Below, in pieces: positions 41,839-48,668 of a DNA stretch of 52,663 nucleotides. Below the pieces are notes generated by a model that worked only from the letters and a program-made list of their open reading frames with translations, made no database searches and was not told where the DNA came from. The DNA is from a virus, in the IMG/VR virus record IMGVR_UViG_3300033153_003470, positions 1 to 52,663 of that record. One strand, given 5' to 3'. How positions within the stretch are numbered: position 1 is the stretch's first letter; every line of letters starts with the position of its first letter. A program made the translations under genes and the position numbers.

Positions 41839-42210
41839 CTAATCGAATAACGGAGTATTATCCCAATACGCCTTCCACTGTTTTTCAGTAGTCAACACAT
41901 CGCTGATCTTCCAGCCCTCAACATTACCACCAGCAGTGATTTTAAATTTCTCCCAAGCCTCTTCTTCAGAAGTTGCGAACTCTTGGTTGAACCCACCAAA
42001 ACAAGTGAATAAGTACAGAGCTTTTTTATTGCTGGCTTTAGTAAGCGCTGGCTTCAAGACATTAAAGAACTCTTCAATTGCCTCAATGCTTTCCGCGTTA
42101 ATATTTAAGTGCTTAGTAGCAATCTTGCTGCCTGTTATTTTTAGCTGCATTGAATCAGGCTCGTTATTCACTAGTAATTGCTGAAGCTGATCTTTGTAAT
42201 AGTCTTTCAT
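41839..42210 (-). CDS. Hypothetical early protein (123 aa)
   Basis: ATG 42210 follows the leader AACCAGCGAGGTGTCTACT. The sequence MKDYYKDQLQQLLVNNEP is helical; the middle has NAESIEAIEEFFNVLKPALT, and the end has YLFTCFGGFNQEFATSEEEAW and VEGWKISDVLT. No family recognised. It is a separate transcription unit with promoter P3 or read-through from it, typical of host-directed early genes. Confidence 0.5.
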   Translation of the reverse strand: MKDYYKDQLQQLLVNNEPDSMQLKITGSKIATKHLNINAESIEAIEEFFNVLKPALTKASNKKALYLFTCFGGFNQEFATSEEEAWEKFKITAGGNVEGWKISDVLTTEKQWKAYWDNTPLFD

Positions 42211-42250
42211 AGTAGACACCTCGCTGGTTAAAAATACTTCCTACATATAG

Positions 42251-42279
42251 ATGATATAACTATTAGCTACTCAATACAA
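42251..42279 (-). promoter_or_regulatory. Promoter P3 with spacer operator motif
   Basis: TTGTAT (minus 42279-42274), exactly 17 bp, TATCAT (42256-42251). Plus-strand TAACTATTAGCTA (42257-42269) abuts the -10. The leader reads CTATATGTAGGAAGT then TTAACCAGCGAGGTG before the ATG of the 123 aa gene. Confidence 0.75.
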
Positions 42280-42280
42280 G

Positions 42281-42436
42281 CTACTTACCTTTTAGCCCTT
42301 TAGCTAAATTATCAACCGCTTCTTCAACATGAAACAACAAGCCTTCTATCTTTTGGATTTCCTCTTTGTCGTTTCTCTTGATTGCTTCGTCCCATATCAG
42401 CTTTAATTCACGCTCTATAATTTCAATATGTTCCAT
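42281..42436 (-). CDS. Small helical protein (51 aa)
   Basis: The start MEHIEIIERELKLIWDEAIK is chosen because AGGGGTAATTAAA precedes it and the upstream gene ends 11 bp before. It is almost entirely amphipathic helix (KEEIQKIEGLLFHVEEAVD) with a Lys-rich end, suggesting a helix hairpin or a partner-binding peptide. Function unknown. Confidence 0.5.
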   Translation of the reverse strand: MEHIEIIERELKLIWDEAIKRNDKEEIQKIEGLLFHVEEAVDNLAKGLKGK

Positions 42437-42447
42437 TTTAATTACCC

Positions 42448-42705
42448 CTATACTTCGTAGACGTTTAACACACCGGCATTTTCCCACTCAGGGTATAGGC
42501 CGTTTTTATTCAGCACATCAACAATCTTCATGCTGACACCAAATTCACCAAGGTCCGGCTCCCAGTAATCTGCCCAACCTTCACCTGACTCTCCTGATAT
42601 TTTAAAAGAACCACGCTCAACTGGAGAACCGCCGTCATATTCTTTAAAAACAGGCGCGCCTATTTTCTTTAGCTCGTTATAAGCTTTAATAAATACTCGT
42701 TTCAT
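42448..42705 (-). CDS. Hypothetical early protein (85 aa)
   Basis: Leader AACCAGTGAGGTGATCAA. It starts MKRVFIKAYNELKKIGAPVF and ends with a short alpha/beta domain (EFGVSMKIVDVLNKNGLYPE). No family recognised. It heads a two-gene unit with the 51 aa protein, driven by promoter P2. Confidence 0.5.
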   Translation of the reverse strand: MKRVFIKAYNELKKIGAPVFKEYDGGSPVERGSFKISGESGEGWADYWEPDLGEFGVSMKIVDVLNKNGLYPEWENAGVLNVYEV

Positions 42706-42744
42706 TTGATCACCTCACTGGTTAATTACACTTCCTACACACAC

Positions 42745-42773
42745 ATGATATAGCTATTAGTTATGCAAAGCAA
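42745..42773 (-). promoter_or_regulatory. Promoter P2 with spacer operator motif
   Basis: TTGCTT (minus 42773-42768), exactly 17 bp, TATCAT (42750-42745). Plus-strand TAGCTATTAGTTA (42751-42763) abuts the -10; it is the reverse complement form of the P3/P4 motif. The -35 lies inside the last codons of the PAPS-reductase-like gene. Confidence 0.75.
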
Positions 42774-43579
42774 GCGCTCTGTACTGAACCCAAAACTTCA
42801 TTAATTAAAATGTTTGCTGTTTTATAATTCCTGTACAAAGTGCGTGGTTCCGGAACATGGACGCCTTTGATTTTGTTCTTACCAACGGTTCCGTAAGTTT
42901 TCTCAATGTGGTTTGGGTAATCAAAAATACTCGGATCTTCAGCTAAGATCCTCTTCAACTTCTTCTCACACTTTTTGAAACACCAAGCACAGTTCCCTTG
43001 GTAATCTTCAATCTCTAAATCAAATTCCTGGCTCTTCCAGAAATCCCAAACGTCTTGCTGAGTTACATTGATGATGTCAGCCAATGGGTAGATCTTGTTC
43101 TGCCAGTGCGCGTTTCTCTTTAAGCGTTTCGGTTCGTCACCTCGGATACCGATAGCAGTTTGATAAGTACCTTTCTTCCAACCAACAACATTCTGAACAT
43201 AGTGGTGGATGGGATTCTCTTTCAATTCTCTAGTACAGTGCATGTAAGCTTTGTTAGGGATGCCGTACTTTTTAACTACCTCAGTGTAGGGTGAGTTTTC
43301 AAACTCAGTTCTACGTGTTGCTGTTTCGTGATTAACAACCTTATGAGTCGATGCGATACGAACGCCGTGATGAACTTCAGCCTCTACCCAGACAACGCCC
43401 AAGTCGAAAGCCTTATCAACCGCTTCAACAAAATCCAAAGTTTCATCGTTTTCTTGTCCAGTGTTAGCGAACACATAAACAATATTATATTCGTCGCTAT
43501 AGTATTTTTTCATGTGATAAGCCATCAGGCCGGAACTGCGACCGCCACTGAATGTGACTAATAGATTTGGCTTACTCAT
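42761..43579 (-). CDS. PAPS-reductase / adenine-nucleotide alpha-hydrolase-like protein (272 aa)
   Basis: The PP-loop SGGRSSG (residues 11-17) in VTFSGGRSSGLMAYHMKKYY and the following YVFANTGQENDETLDFV define the family, which activates substrates by adenylation. MHCTRELKENPIHHYV and a C-terminal NCAWCFKKCEKKLKR cluster suggest a metal or Fe-S site. Phage members may take part in thiolation of nucleic acids or in sulfur metabolism; the true substrate is unknown. It is the first left-facing gene from the divergent control region, so it is expressed early. Confidence 0.75.
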   Translation of the reverse strand: MSKPNLLVTFSGGRSSGLMAYHMKKYYSDEYNIVYVFANTGQENDETLDFVEAVDKAFDLGVVWVEAEVHHGVRIASTHKVVNHETATRRTEFENSPYTEVVKKYGIPNKAYMHCTRELKENPIHHYVQNVVGWKKGTYQTAIGIRGDEPKRLKRNAHWQNKIYPLADIINVTQQDVWDFWKSQEFDLEIEDYQGNCAWCFKKCEKKLKRILAEDPSIFDYPNHIEKTYGTVGKNKIKGVHVPEPRTLYRNYKTANILINEVLGSVQSACFA

Positions 43580-43616
43580 TGGAACCTCCTGGTTAATGAC
43601 TGCTTCCTACATATAG

Positions 43617-43645
43617 ATAGTATAACTATTGGTTCCCTTTTGCAA
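43617..43645 (-). promoter_or_regulatory. Leftward early promoter P1
   Basis: TTGCAA (minus 43645-43640), exactly 17 bp, TACTAT (43622-43617). Plus-strand TAACTATTGGTTC (43623-43635) abuts the -10, a weaker version of the shared 13-mer. The leader carries CTATATGTAGGAAG and TTAACCAGGAGGTTCCA before the PAPS-reductase-like ATG. It is placed opposite the Cro-like gene as a switch region. Confidence 0.7.
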
Positions 43646-43688
43646 ATTATTCATATACTATCCAGCTATATTTAATGGGAGATCCAAA

Positions 43689-43937
43689 ATGAGTGTTAGA
43701 GCAGGTTTAGATAAAGCGTTTAAAATTATGAGTAAATCAGCGCTGGCTGACGAACTGGGTATCAGTTACCAGTCAATGAACCGTTGGTATGACTACAATG
43801 AAATGCCGTGTACCGAGTACAATGGTAAAACAATGTACTCAAAACAGATTGAAAAGCTTACTGATGGCAAAGTGACAATTAAAGAACTGTGTGGGTTCGT
43901 GCCATTTCCGCAGACAGATAAGTGGAATAAAAAGTAG
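43689..43937 (+). CDS. Cro-like repressor (82 aa)
   Basis: A small helix-turn-helix protein of the Cro/YdaS kind: GLDKAFKIMSKSALADELGI then SYQSMNRWYDYNEMP is the HTH, and YSKQIEKLTDGKVTIKELCG is the usual closing helix pair of this family. ATG 43689 follows GGGAGATCCAAA. It diverges from the leftward promoter P1 and precedes the replication genes, the place of Cro in lambdoid phages. It is the best candidate to bind the repeated 13-mers; that is inference. No second (CI-like) repressor is in the window. Confidence 0.8.
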   Translation: MSVRAGLDKAFKIMSKSALADELGISYQSMNRWYDYNEMPCTEYNGKTMYSKQIEKLTDGKVTIKELCGFVPFPQTDKWNKK

Positions 43938-43939
43938 AC

Positions 43940-43981
43940 AAAAAAATACCCGCTTTGACATTTGGTGTCTCTGGCGGGTAT
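43940..43981 (-). terminator. Leftward intrinsic terminator
   Basis: Arms ATACCCGC (43946-43953) and GCGGGTAT (43974-43981) enclose an inner GACA/TGTC pair. On the minus strand the stem is followed by seven T (43946-43940). The plus strand has no T-run after the stem, so it works leftwards. It ends the RNA described at 43940-44017. Confidence 0.75.
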
Positions 43982-44017
43982 CCTGCTTATTCGGTTTAGC
44001 GGCCAACAAGCAACGTG
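43940..44017 (-). ncRNA. Candidate OOP-like small RNA (about 78 nt)
   Basis: A leftward promoter (44024-44052) and a leftward intrinsic terminator (43940-43981) define a transcript of roughly 78 nt with no reading frame of note. A 5' stem (GCTTGTT pairing with AATAAGC) precedes the terminator hairpin, with a single AGGA between them. It is antisense to the leader of the replication gene and ends 2-3 bases beyond the Cro-like stop codon. Lambda OOP RNA has the same place (between the cro/cII side and O), direction and size. Expression is not shown by sequence. Confidence 0.55.
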
Positions 44018-44023
44018 GGATTG

Positions 44024-44052
44024 ATTATCTATCTTTCTGTCAAATAAGACAA
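44024..44052 (-). promoter_or_regulatory. Leftward promoter of the small RNA
   Basis: TTGTCT (minus 44052-44047), exactly 17 bp, GATAAT (44029-44024). It lacks the 13-mer of promoters P1-P5, so it would be controlled differently from them. Start point expected near 44017. Confidence 0.55.
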
Positions 44053-44090
44053 GCCCACGATGTTGAGATTAACTTTTATGGGGTTTGTTA

Positions 44091-44840
44091 ATGCACTACT
44101 ACCAATTTAATGTTGCGGATTACCGCAAAGACACCGGCCACTTATCCACAGAAGAACATTATGCTTATCGCTGGCTGATGGACAATTACTACCTTACAGA
44201 GAAACCAATACCCAAAGAAACCCAACTGGTTATCCGTCGGTTAGGGTTGGGTTCGGATGGGTTAGAGTCGGTTACTAACGTGCTCAATGATTTCTTCGTT
44301 TTGCTTGATGATGGGTGGCATCATAAGCGTATTGACGCAGAAATTGAGCATTACCACTCAAATTCAAAGAAAAACAGAATAAACGGAAAAAAGGGTGGGC
44401 GCCCTAAAAAACAACAACTTAGCGACGATAAAAAACCCAAAAAAACCCAGTCGGTTACGGATGGCAACCCAAACAAAAGCGAAACTAACCCTAACCAAGA
44501 ACCAATAACCAATAACCATAAAGATCAAAACACTACGTCGGTGGCTACACCACCAACCTGTAAACATAATGAGATCATTCAGATTTATCGGGAAACATTA
44601 CCTGAGTTACCTAATGTTGTGCTGGGTAGATATAAGGGCTCAACAAAAGAAAAGGATCTCAGGGCAAGATGGAAGGAAGATAAAGTGCACCAAGATATAA
44701 ATTTCTGGAGAGATTTTTTTAAGGTGGTTAGAACGAACCCGCATTGGATGGGGGAAAACGATCGAAGCTGGACCGCAAGCTTTGGATGGCTAATAAAACG
44801 AAGTAATTTTGATAAAGTAATTGAATGGGGGCTGAAATGA
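44091..44840 (+). CDS. DUF1376 replication protein, helicase-loader-like (249 aa)
   Basis: Residues 1-95 are a DUF1376 domain (MHYYQFNVADYRKDTGHLS; HYAYRWLMDNYYLTEKPIP; FFVLLDDGWHHKRIDAEIE), typical of YdaU-like phage replication initiators. A basic, Asn/Lys-rich linker and a C-terminal domain (DLRARWKEDKVHQDINFW; WTASFGWLIKRSNFDKVIE) resemble the end of lambda O/DnaT-like proteins that recruit helicase. ATG 44091 is preferred (ATGGGGTTTGTTA upstream) over a TTG at 44085. It overlaps the helicase gene by 4 bp. Confidence 0.75.
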   Translation: MHYYQFNVADYRKDTGHLSTEEHYAYRWLMDNYYLTEKPIPKETQLVIRRLGLGSDGLESVTNVLNDFFVLLDDGWHHKRIDAEIEHYHSNSKKNRINGKKGGRPKKQQLSDDKKPKKTQSVTDGNPNKSETNPNQEPITNNHKDQNTTSVATPPTCKHNEIIQIYRETLPELPNVVLGRYKGSTKEKDLRARWKEDKVHQDINFWRDFFKVVRTNPHWMGENDRSWTASFGWLIKRSNFDKVIEWGLK

Positions 44841-46186
44841 GTGAGCTGATTGAAGTGCCGCACTCAATCGAAGCAGAGAGAAGCGTTCTTGGTTCGGTAT
44901 TGATTGACAACGCAGTTTTTGATTCGGTGAGCTTTCTGACCTCTGATGATTTTTACTCAGCTGCGCACAGATCTATTTTTGCTAAAATCTCAGATCACCT
45001 AAACAACGGGAGAGCAGTGGATCCGGTTATTCTGCATGAGAGCTGGGCAGAGATAAATGAGAACGGGGGATTAAGTTATCTGGGCTCCTTGGTTAAAGGC
45101 ACACCAACCACCGCGAACGTAAAAGCCTACGCAGGCATTGTTAAGAAGAAGGCGCGGTTAAGAGGATTGGCAAAAGTGAGCAGCGAGATTTATGCGTTAA
45201 TGGGCAGCGAAGACGTTGATGCCGCGATTGATCAAGCCCAGGCTTTAGTGATGAGTCTCGGAGAAAATCACAAAAAACAAAAAACAATGAAGGAAGCGTT
45301 AGCGAACGTCATAGATAATTTAGAAGAAAGATACAACAACAAAGGCAAGCTGGTAGGACTATCAACTGGGTTTTGCGATATAGATAAACGACTTAACGGG
45401 CTAAATAAATCAAACCTGATTATTTTAGCCGCACGCCCAGCAATGGGTAAAACCACTCTTATGATGAATATCGCTGAGAATGTTGGCATAGATCAGCATT
45501 TACCGGTTGCTATATTTTCTATGGAGATGGCTTTTGAAGAGCTGCTGGATAAATCCGTGTGCTCTATTTCTGGTATAGATTATGGCGAATACAGATCCAA
45601 TGTTGATGAGGAAATTTTACAGAAATCTGTACATGGCTGCAGCAAGCTAATGTCCTCAAATATTATAATCGATGACAGGCCCGCGCTAACCGTCAATCAA
45701 ATACGATCTAAATGCAGAGAAATAAAAAGAACTCAAGGACTTTCTTTAGTTTGTGTTGACTACCTGCAGCTGATGACCGGCAAAGGAGAGAACCGCGTAC
45801 AGGTTATATCTGACATATCGAGAGGGTTAAAAAGCCTTGCCAAAGAGCTTGAGGTGCCCGTTATCGCGCTATCTCAACTTAATCGCTCAGTAGAGCAAAG
45901 ACCAAACAAAAGACCGCAGATGTCCGATTTGCGTGATTCAGGGGCAATTGAACAGGATGCCGATGCTATTTTATTTCTATACCGCGATATCGTTTATGAC
46001 GCAGACTCAAGATGGGAAGGAATTACAGAGATTGAAACGGCCAAGCAGCGCAGTGGCACAGTAGGTAGAAACTACCTATCGGACCAACTTCAATACAGCA
46101 GATTTAAGAATTTTTGTGGCGAACTACCTGACGACGACCGCCAGAACGTATCGAGCATGAAAAATTATTATGGCGGTAAAAAATAA
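44837..46186 (+). CDS. dnaB: Replicative DNA helicase, DnaB type (449 aa)
   Basis: The N-terminal domain (VPHSIEAERSVLGSVLIDN) and RecA-like ATPase are both present: Walker A ARPAMGKTTLMMNIA near residues 198-212, IFSMEMAFEELLDKSV, Walker B SLVCVDYLQLM, VIALSQLNRSVEQRPNKRP, SDLRDSGAIEQDADAILFLY, and AKQRSGTVG near the end. The length is near the family norm. The hexamer unwinds DNA at the phage fork. Start 44837 overlaps the upstream stop (ATGA). Confidence 0.92.
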   Translation: MSELIEVPHSIEAERSVLGSVLIDNAVFDSVSFLTSDDFYSAAHRSIFAKISDHLNNGRAVDPVILHESWAEINENGGLSYLGSLVKGTPTTANVKAYAGIVKKKARLRGLAKVSSEIYALMGSEDVDAAIDQAQALVMSLGENHKKQKTMKEALANVIDNLEERYNNKGKLVGLSTGFCDIDKRLNGLNKSNLIILAARPAMGKTTLMMNIAENVGIDQHLPVAIFSMEMAFEELLDKSVCSISGIDYGEYRSNVDEEILQKSVHGCSKLMSSNIIIDDRPALTVNQIRSKCREIKRTQGLSLVCVDYLQLMTGKGENRVQVISDISRGLKSLAKELEVPVIALSQLNRSVEQRPNKRPQMSDLRDSGAIEQDADAILFLYRDIVYDADSRWEGITEIETAKQRSGTVGRNYLSDQLQYSRFKNFCGELPDDDRQNVSSMKNYYGGKK

Positions 46187-46344
46187 TGAGCATGAAATCA
46201 GTAGCAGGGCTATTACCTGAGTTTGTTCGGAAGCTGGACGAGAAAGTGGACGGAGGAATACCGGAGCCACATAGAACAGAAATTTTTGGTATTGTTGGGT
46301 TAGACCCAAGTAAAAAAGTAGATAGTAAAGTCGATAAGAGGTAA
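46186..46344 (+). CDS. Hypothetical small protein (52 aa)
   Basis: The ATG overlaps the helicase stop by one base (TAATG), so it is translationally coupled. It begins MSMKSVAGLLPEFVRKLDEK and ends with a basic tail (DPSKKVDSKVDKR). Nothing more can be assigned; coupling to dnaB suggests a replication accessory peptide. Confidence 0.5.
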   Translation: MSMKSVAGLLPEFVRKLDEKVDGGIPEPHRTEIFGIVGLDPSKKVDSKVDKR

Positions 46345-46353
46345 CATAACGCT

Positions 46354-46614
46354 ATGTCAAATTTACTGCCAAAAGGCACACAAATTCTCTGCCCAAGGAA
46401 GCGCCACAAGATCGGCGTATTGAGTAGAGCCATGAAAGCCGGCGAACCGTTAATGGTTAGTCGTATCGATTTTGAAGATGGCCAGGGTACAATCGCTGGA
46501 GAACCCACAGCATGTAAGCTATGCTCAAGCCTGTATTATGTTGGCGGCAAGCTATACACTGCTGATGGATGGCGTCCTAATGCGCCGCAACTCGAACCCG
46601 TAACCAGAAGGTAA
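46354..46614 (+). CDS. Small Cys-containing protein (86 aa)
   Basis: TQILCPRKRHKIGVLSRAMK near the start and ACKLCSSLYYVGGK later look like the halves of a zinc-binding fold, with the C-P-R-K pair incomplete compared with related phage proteins. The end (YTADGWRPNAPQLEPVTRR) is basic. It lies 9 bp after the previous gene. Function unknown. Confidence 0.5.
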   Translation: MSNLLPKGTQILCPRKRHKIGVLSRAMKAGEPLMVSRIDFEDGQGTIAGEPTACKLCSSLYYVGGKLYTADGWRPNAPQLEPVTRR

Positions 46615-46620
46615 ATTATT

Positions 46621-46839
46621 ATGACAATCTCAATCAAGCAACACTTTAAGCATGCGCCTACTCAAGAATCAATTGAGATGAAGCGCGTAATGTCTGCGGT
46701 ACTAGCCGACTCAACAGCACTACGAGAGGCGTTTGTTGCGCTAACAGCAAAGATGGATTTAGATTTCGCTGACGTATCAAATGCCAGCGTTGATTATGCG
46801 TCGTCTGTTGATCCAGCTGCATTAACTTTGGTTGAATAA
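46621..46839 (+). CDS. Hypothetical protein (72 aa)
   Basis: AAGGTAAATTATT precedes the ATG. A helical N-terminal half (IKQHFKHAPTQESIEMKRVM; LREAFVALTAKMDLDFADV) leads to a short Ala/Ser-rich end. The stop overlaps the next ATG by one base. No family recognised; part of the replication operon. Confidence 0.45.
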   Translation: MTISIKQHFKHAPTQESIEMKRVMSAVLADSTALREAFVALTAKMDLDFADVSNASVDYASSVDPAALTLVE

Positions 46840-47318
46840 TGAACGAGGCCGACCAACAGAACCACTGTAGCGATGATGAAGAGCTTGCGGTTATGCTGCA
46901 TAAGCTCTTCGTTGTCGAAGGCCATGAGGAAGTTGTAATTCAACACCCTGAAGATGGCGAGCGCGTTGTCACGAAAAAAGAATATCTTGAGCTTCAGGAC
47001 AATCTGAACAAAGCAAGAAACATGAGCCCAGCTGAGCGGATTGTTGAAAGCAAGCGAATAAGAAATATAAAGCAAAAGCAATTCAGAGATGCGATGCTTA
47101 TCGCTGAATGCTATGTGATTGACCTCGATGATGAGGACTCATTTGGATTAGATATCAACGGAACCAAAATTGATATCGAAGGGATGGATTTTGTACCAGT
47201 TAAGGATTACATCTCAGGAATTGAAAAGAAAGAAAATGAAATAGGATGCTACGCAAGTGAAAGCCTGCATAAGCCTCCAGTAAGATTGCTTACGGAAGAC
47301 AGTAAAAAAATACACTAA
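46839..47318 (+). CDS. Hypothetical acidic protein (159 aa)
   Basis: Mostly helical N-terminal region (DDEELAVMLHKLFVVEGHEE; RERVVTKKEYLELQDN-like segment), then a short beta domain (YVIDLDDEDSFGLDINGTKI). Family not recognised. Coupled to the upstream gene by a TAATG overlap. Confidence 0.45.
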   Translation: MNEADQQNHCSDDEELAVMLHKLFVVEGHEEVVIQHPEDGERVVTKKEYLELQDNLNKARNMSPAERIVESKRIRNIKQKQFRDAMLIAECYVIDLDDEDSFGLDINGTKIDIEGMDFVPVKDYISGIEKKENEIGCYASESLHKPPVRLLTEDSKKIH

Positions 47319-47336
47319 CCCAGGAGAGGCTGCGTT

Positions 47337-47621
47337 ATGATCGATCCAAAAGACCAAGCATTTTTCATCGCAAGCGTGATGGCTAACCGAAAAGAAGCGG
47401 CGCTAAGAGTAGCAATTGATTATTGGTTCGCAGGTAAGCCTTGGGATGAAAACACACTAGAACAAATAGCTGGCGTGCGTATCGATGCAGACGGCACCGA
47501 AACTTTCTACATTGGCGACGATGATCTTATCGAGTTCTCGCCACTCCAAACAAAAATTGATATCGAAGGTGAGCGCGTCATGTGCTTATACAGCCAGCCG
47601 TTCAAAGGATTATTTGAATGA
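47337..47621 (+). CDS. Hypothetical protein (94 aa)
   Basis: AGGAGAGGCTGCGTT is the ribosome site. The protein reads as a helix (ASVMANRKEAALRVAIDYWF) followed by four or five strands (ETFYIGDDDLIEF; KIDIEGERVMCLYSQP). The segment TKIDIEG also occurs in the upstream 159 aa protein, perhaps a shared strand. Function unknown. Confidence 0.45.
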   Translation: MIDPKDQAFFIASVMANRKEAALRVAIDYWFAGKPWDENTLEQIAGVRIDADGTETFYIGDDDLIEFSPLQTKIDIEGERVMCLYSQPFKGLFE

Positions 47622-47824
47622 GCACAACTATCGACAAAACAAAAGAAATCGCAGAAGAAGTAAGAAAGCTATCAGCATCTATTCGCAGATTCCGTGACGG
47701 GCCGTTAAACAACAGATGTATTTTGCTGCTTCTGCGCGATGTCACTGGTTTAGGTATGAATGAGATTGATGCTGTACTTAAGGGCGCCGCAGATCTTGAT
47801 AAGAAATTCTTGAAGGATTCATAA
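47618..47824 (+). CDS. Hypothetical helical protein (68 aa)
   Basis: ATGA overlap with the gene upstream and one-base overlap with def downstream. Helical throughout (EIAEEVRKLSASIRRFRDG; CILLLLRDVTGLGMNEIDA), in the style of a small HTH, but no confident match. Function unknown. Confidence 0.45.
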   Translation: MSTTIDKTKEIAEEVRKLSASIRRFRDGPLNNRCILLLLRDVTGLGMNEIDAVLKGAADLDKKFLKDS

Positions 47825-48258
47825 TGATCAAACGAATAGTGACAAACAAGGAACAGCTTGCGATCCCCAGCAAAGAAATACATGACCAAGATCTAATCGC
47901 TGAAATTGTACGGGACCTAAAAGATACCGCGCAATACTACGCAGGCACGAAAGCCGGTTGCGTGGGTTTAGCTGCGAACCAGCTGGGCTACTTACACCGC
48001 ATTATCCTTATTCAGCATTCCGGAATATGGATCGCAATGATAAACCCCGCTATCGAAAGAGTAGCTGGCTGTAAAAGCAAGCTTGAGGGTGAAGGCTGTT
48101 TATCGCGCCCTGGCGTTCATAGAAAAATACGCAGAGATAAGAAGATCATTATCCGGTACTGGGATGAAGATGAAGATCTAATTCAAGAAGAAGTTAAGAA
48201 CTTTACAGCAAGAGTTATTGCCCACGAGTGCGACCATCTTGACGGTAAGTTTATATGA
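47824..48258 (+). CDS. def: Peptide deformylase (144 aa)
   Basis: All three motifs of the metalloenzyme are present: GLAANQ (residues 48-53), EGCLS (90-94, metal-ligand Cys92) and HECDH (134-138, two His ligands and catalytic Glu135). It removes the formyl group from nascent N-formyl-methionine. At 144 aa it is shorter than the usual 165-170 aa host enzyme because it lacks the C-terminal helix, as in phage-encoded forms. It is placed between small unknown genes and an HNH gene. Confidence 0.92.
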   Translation: MIKRIVTNKEQLAIPSKEIHDQDLIAEIVRDLKDTAQYYAGTKAGCVGLAANQLGYLHRIILIQHSGIWIAMINPAIERVAGCKSKLEGEGCLSRPGVHRKIRRDKKIIIRYWDEDEDLIQEEVKNFTARVIAHECDHLDGKFI

Positions 48259-48668
48259 GAGCGGTAAAGCCGATAGCCAGCAGACTCGAAGAAAATATTG
48301 AGCGTATCACTGAGTCTGGCTGTTGGTTATGGTTGGGCGCTCCAGATGTAGGTGGTTACGGTAGGTTTTGGGTTAATGGAAGAAGCGAGCAAGCCCACAG
48401 AGTTTCATATAGGTTATTTTTTGGAGAGATACCAAAAGGCTTGCAGCTCGATCATTTATGCAGAGTTAGAGGGTGCGTTAATCCAAGCCATTTAGAACCA
48501 GTAACGCTTGGCGAAAATATTCGTAGAGGCGTAAGCCATAACGGAAACAAAACTCATTGCCCTAGCGGTCATGAGTACACCGAAGAAAATACATACATTT
48601 TCCCTGCCGGCGGCAGAGGGTGCAGAGAATGCAACAGAAAAAACCAAAGAAAAAGGAAAAATAAATAA
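48255..48668 (+). CDS. HNH endonuclease (137 aa)
   Basis: An HNH zinc nuclease of the homing kind: ESGCWLWLGAPDVGGYGRFW, AHRVSYRLFFGEIPKGLQLDH, C-R-V-R-G-C-V-N-P-S-H-L-E and a C-terminal zinc ribbon (HCPSGHEYTEENTY; CRECNRK). It differs from the HNH-AP2 family. It starts in an ATGA overlap with def and its stop overlaps the SSB start by one base, so it is wedged in between them. Confidence 0.8.
   Translation: MRAVKPIASRLEENIERITESGCWLWLGAPDVGGYGRFWVNGRSEQAHRVSYRLFFGEIPKGLQLDHLCRVRGCVNPSHLEPVTLGENIRRGVSHNGNKTHCPSGHEYTEENTYIFPAGGRGCRECNRKNQRKRKNK

Noticed and set aside
33232-43579. A toxin-antitoxin pair among the small early genes
   Set aside because: Several genes are small and paired, but none shows a recognisable toxin or antitoxin motif.
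43640-43689. A rightward promoter for the Cro-like gene using the palindromic TTGCAA
   Set aside because: No -10 box lies 16-18 bp from it on the plus strand; TATACT at 43654 and TATATT at 43667 have poor spacing, so I cannot place the rightward promoter.
43891-44091. A 66 aa plus-strand frame between the Cro-like and replication genes
   Set aside because: It starts inside the Cro-like gene, has no ribosome site, and covers the hairpin and the promoter that define the minus-strand RNA; composition does not look like a protein.
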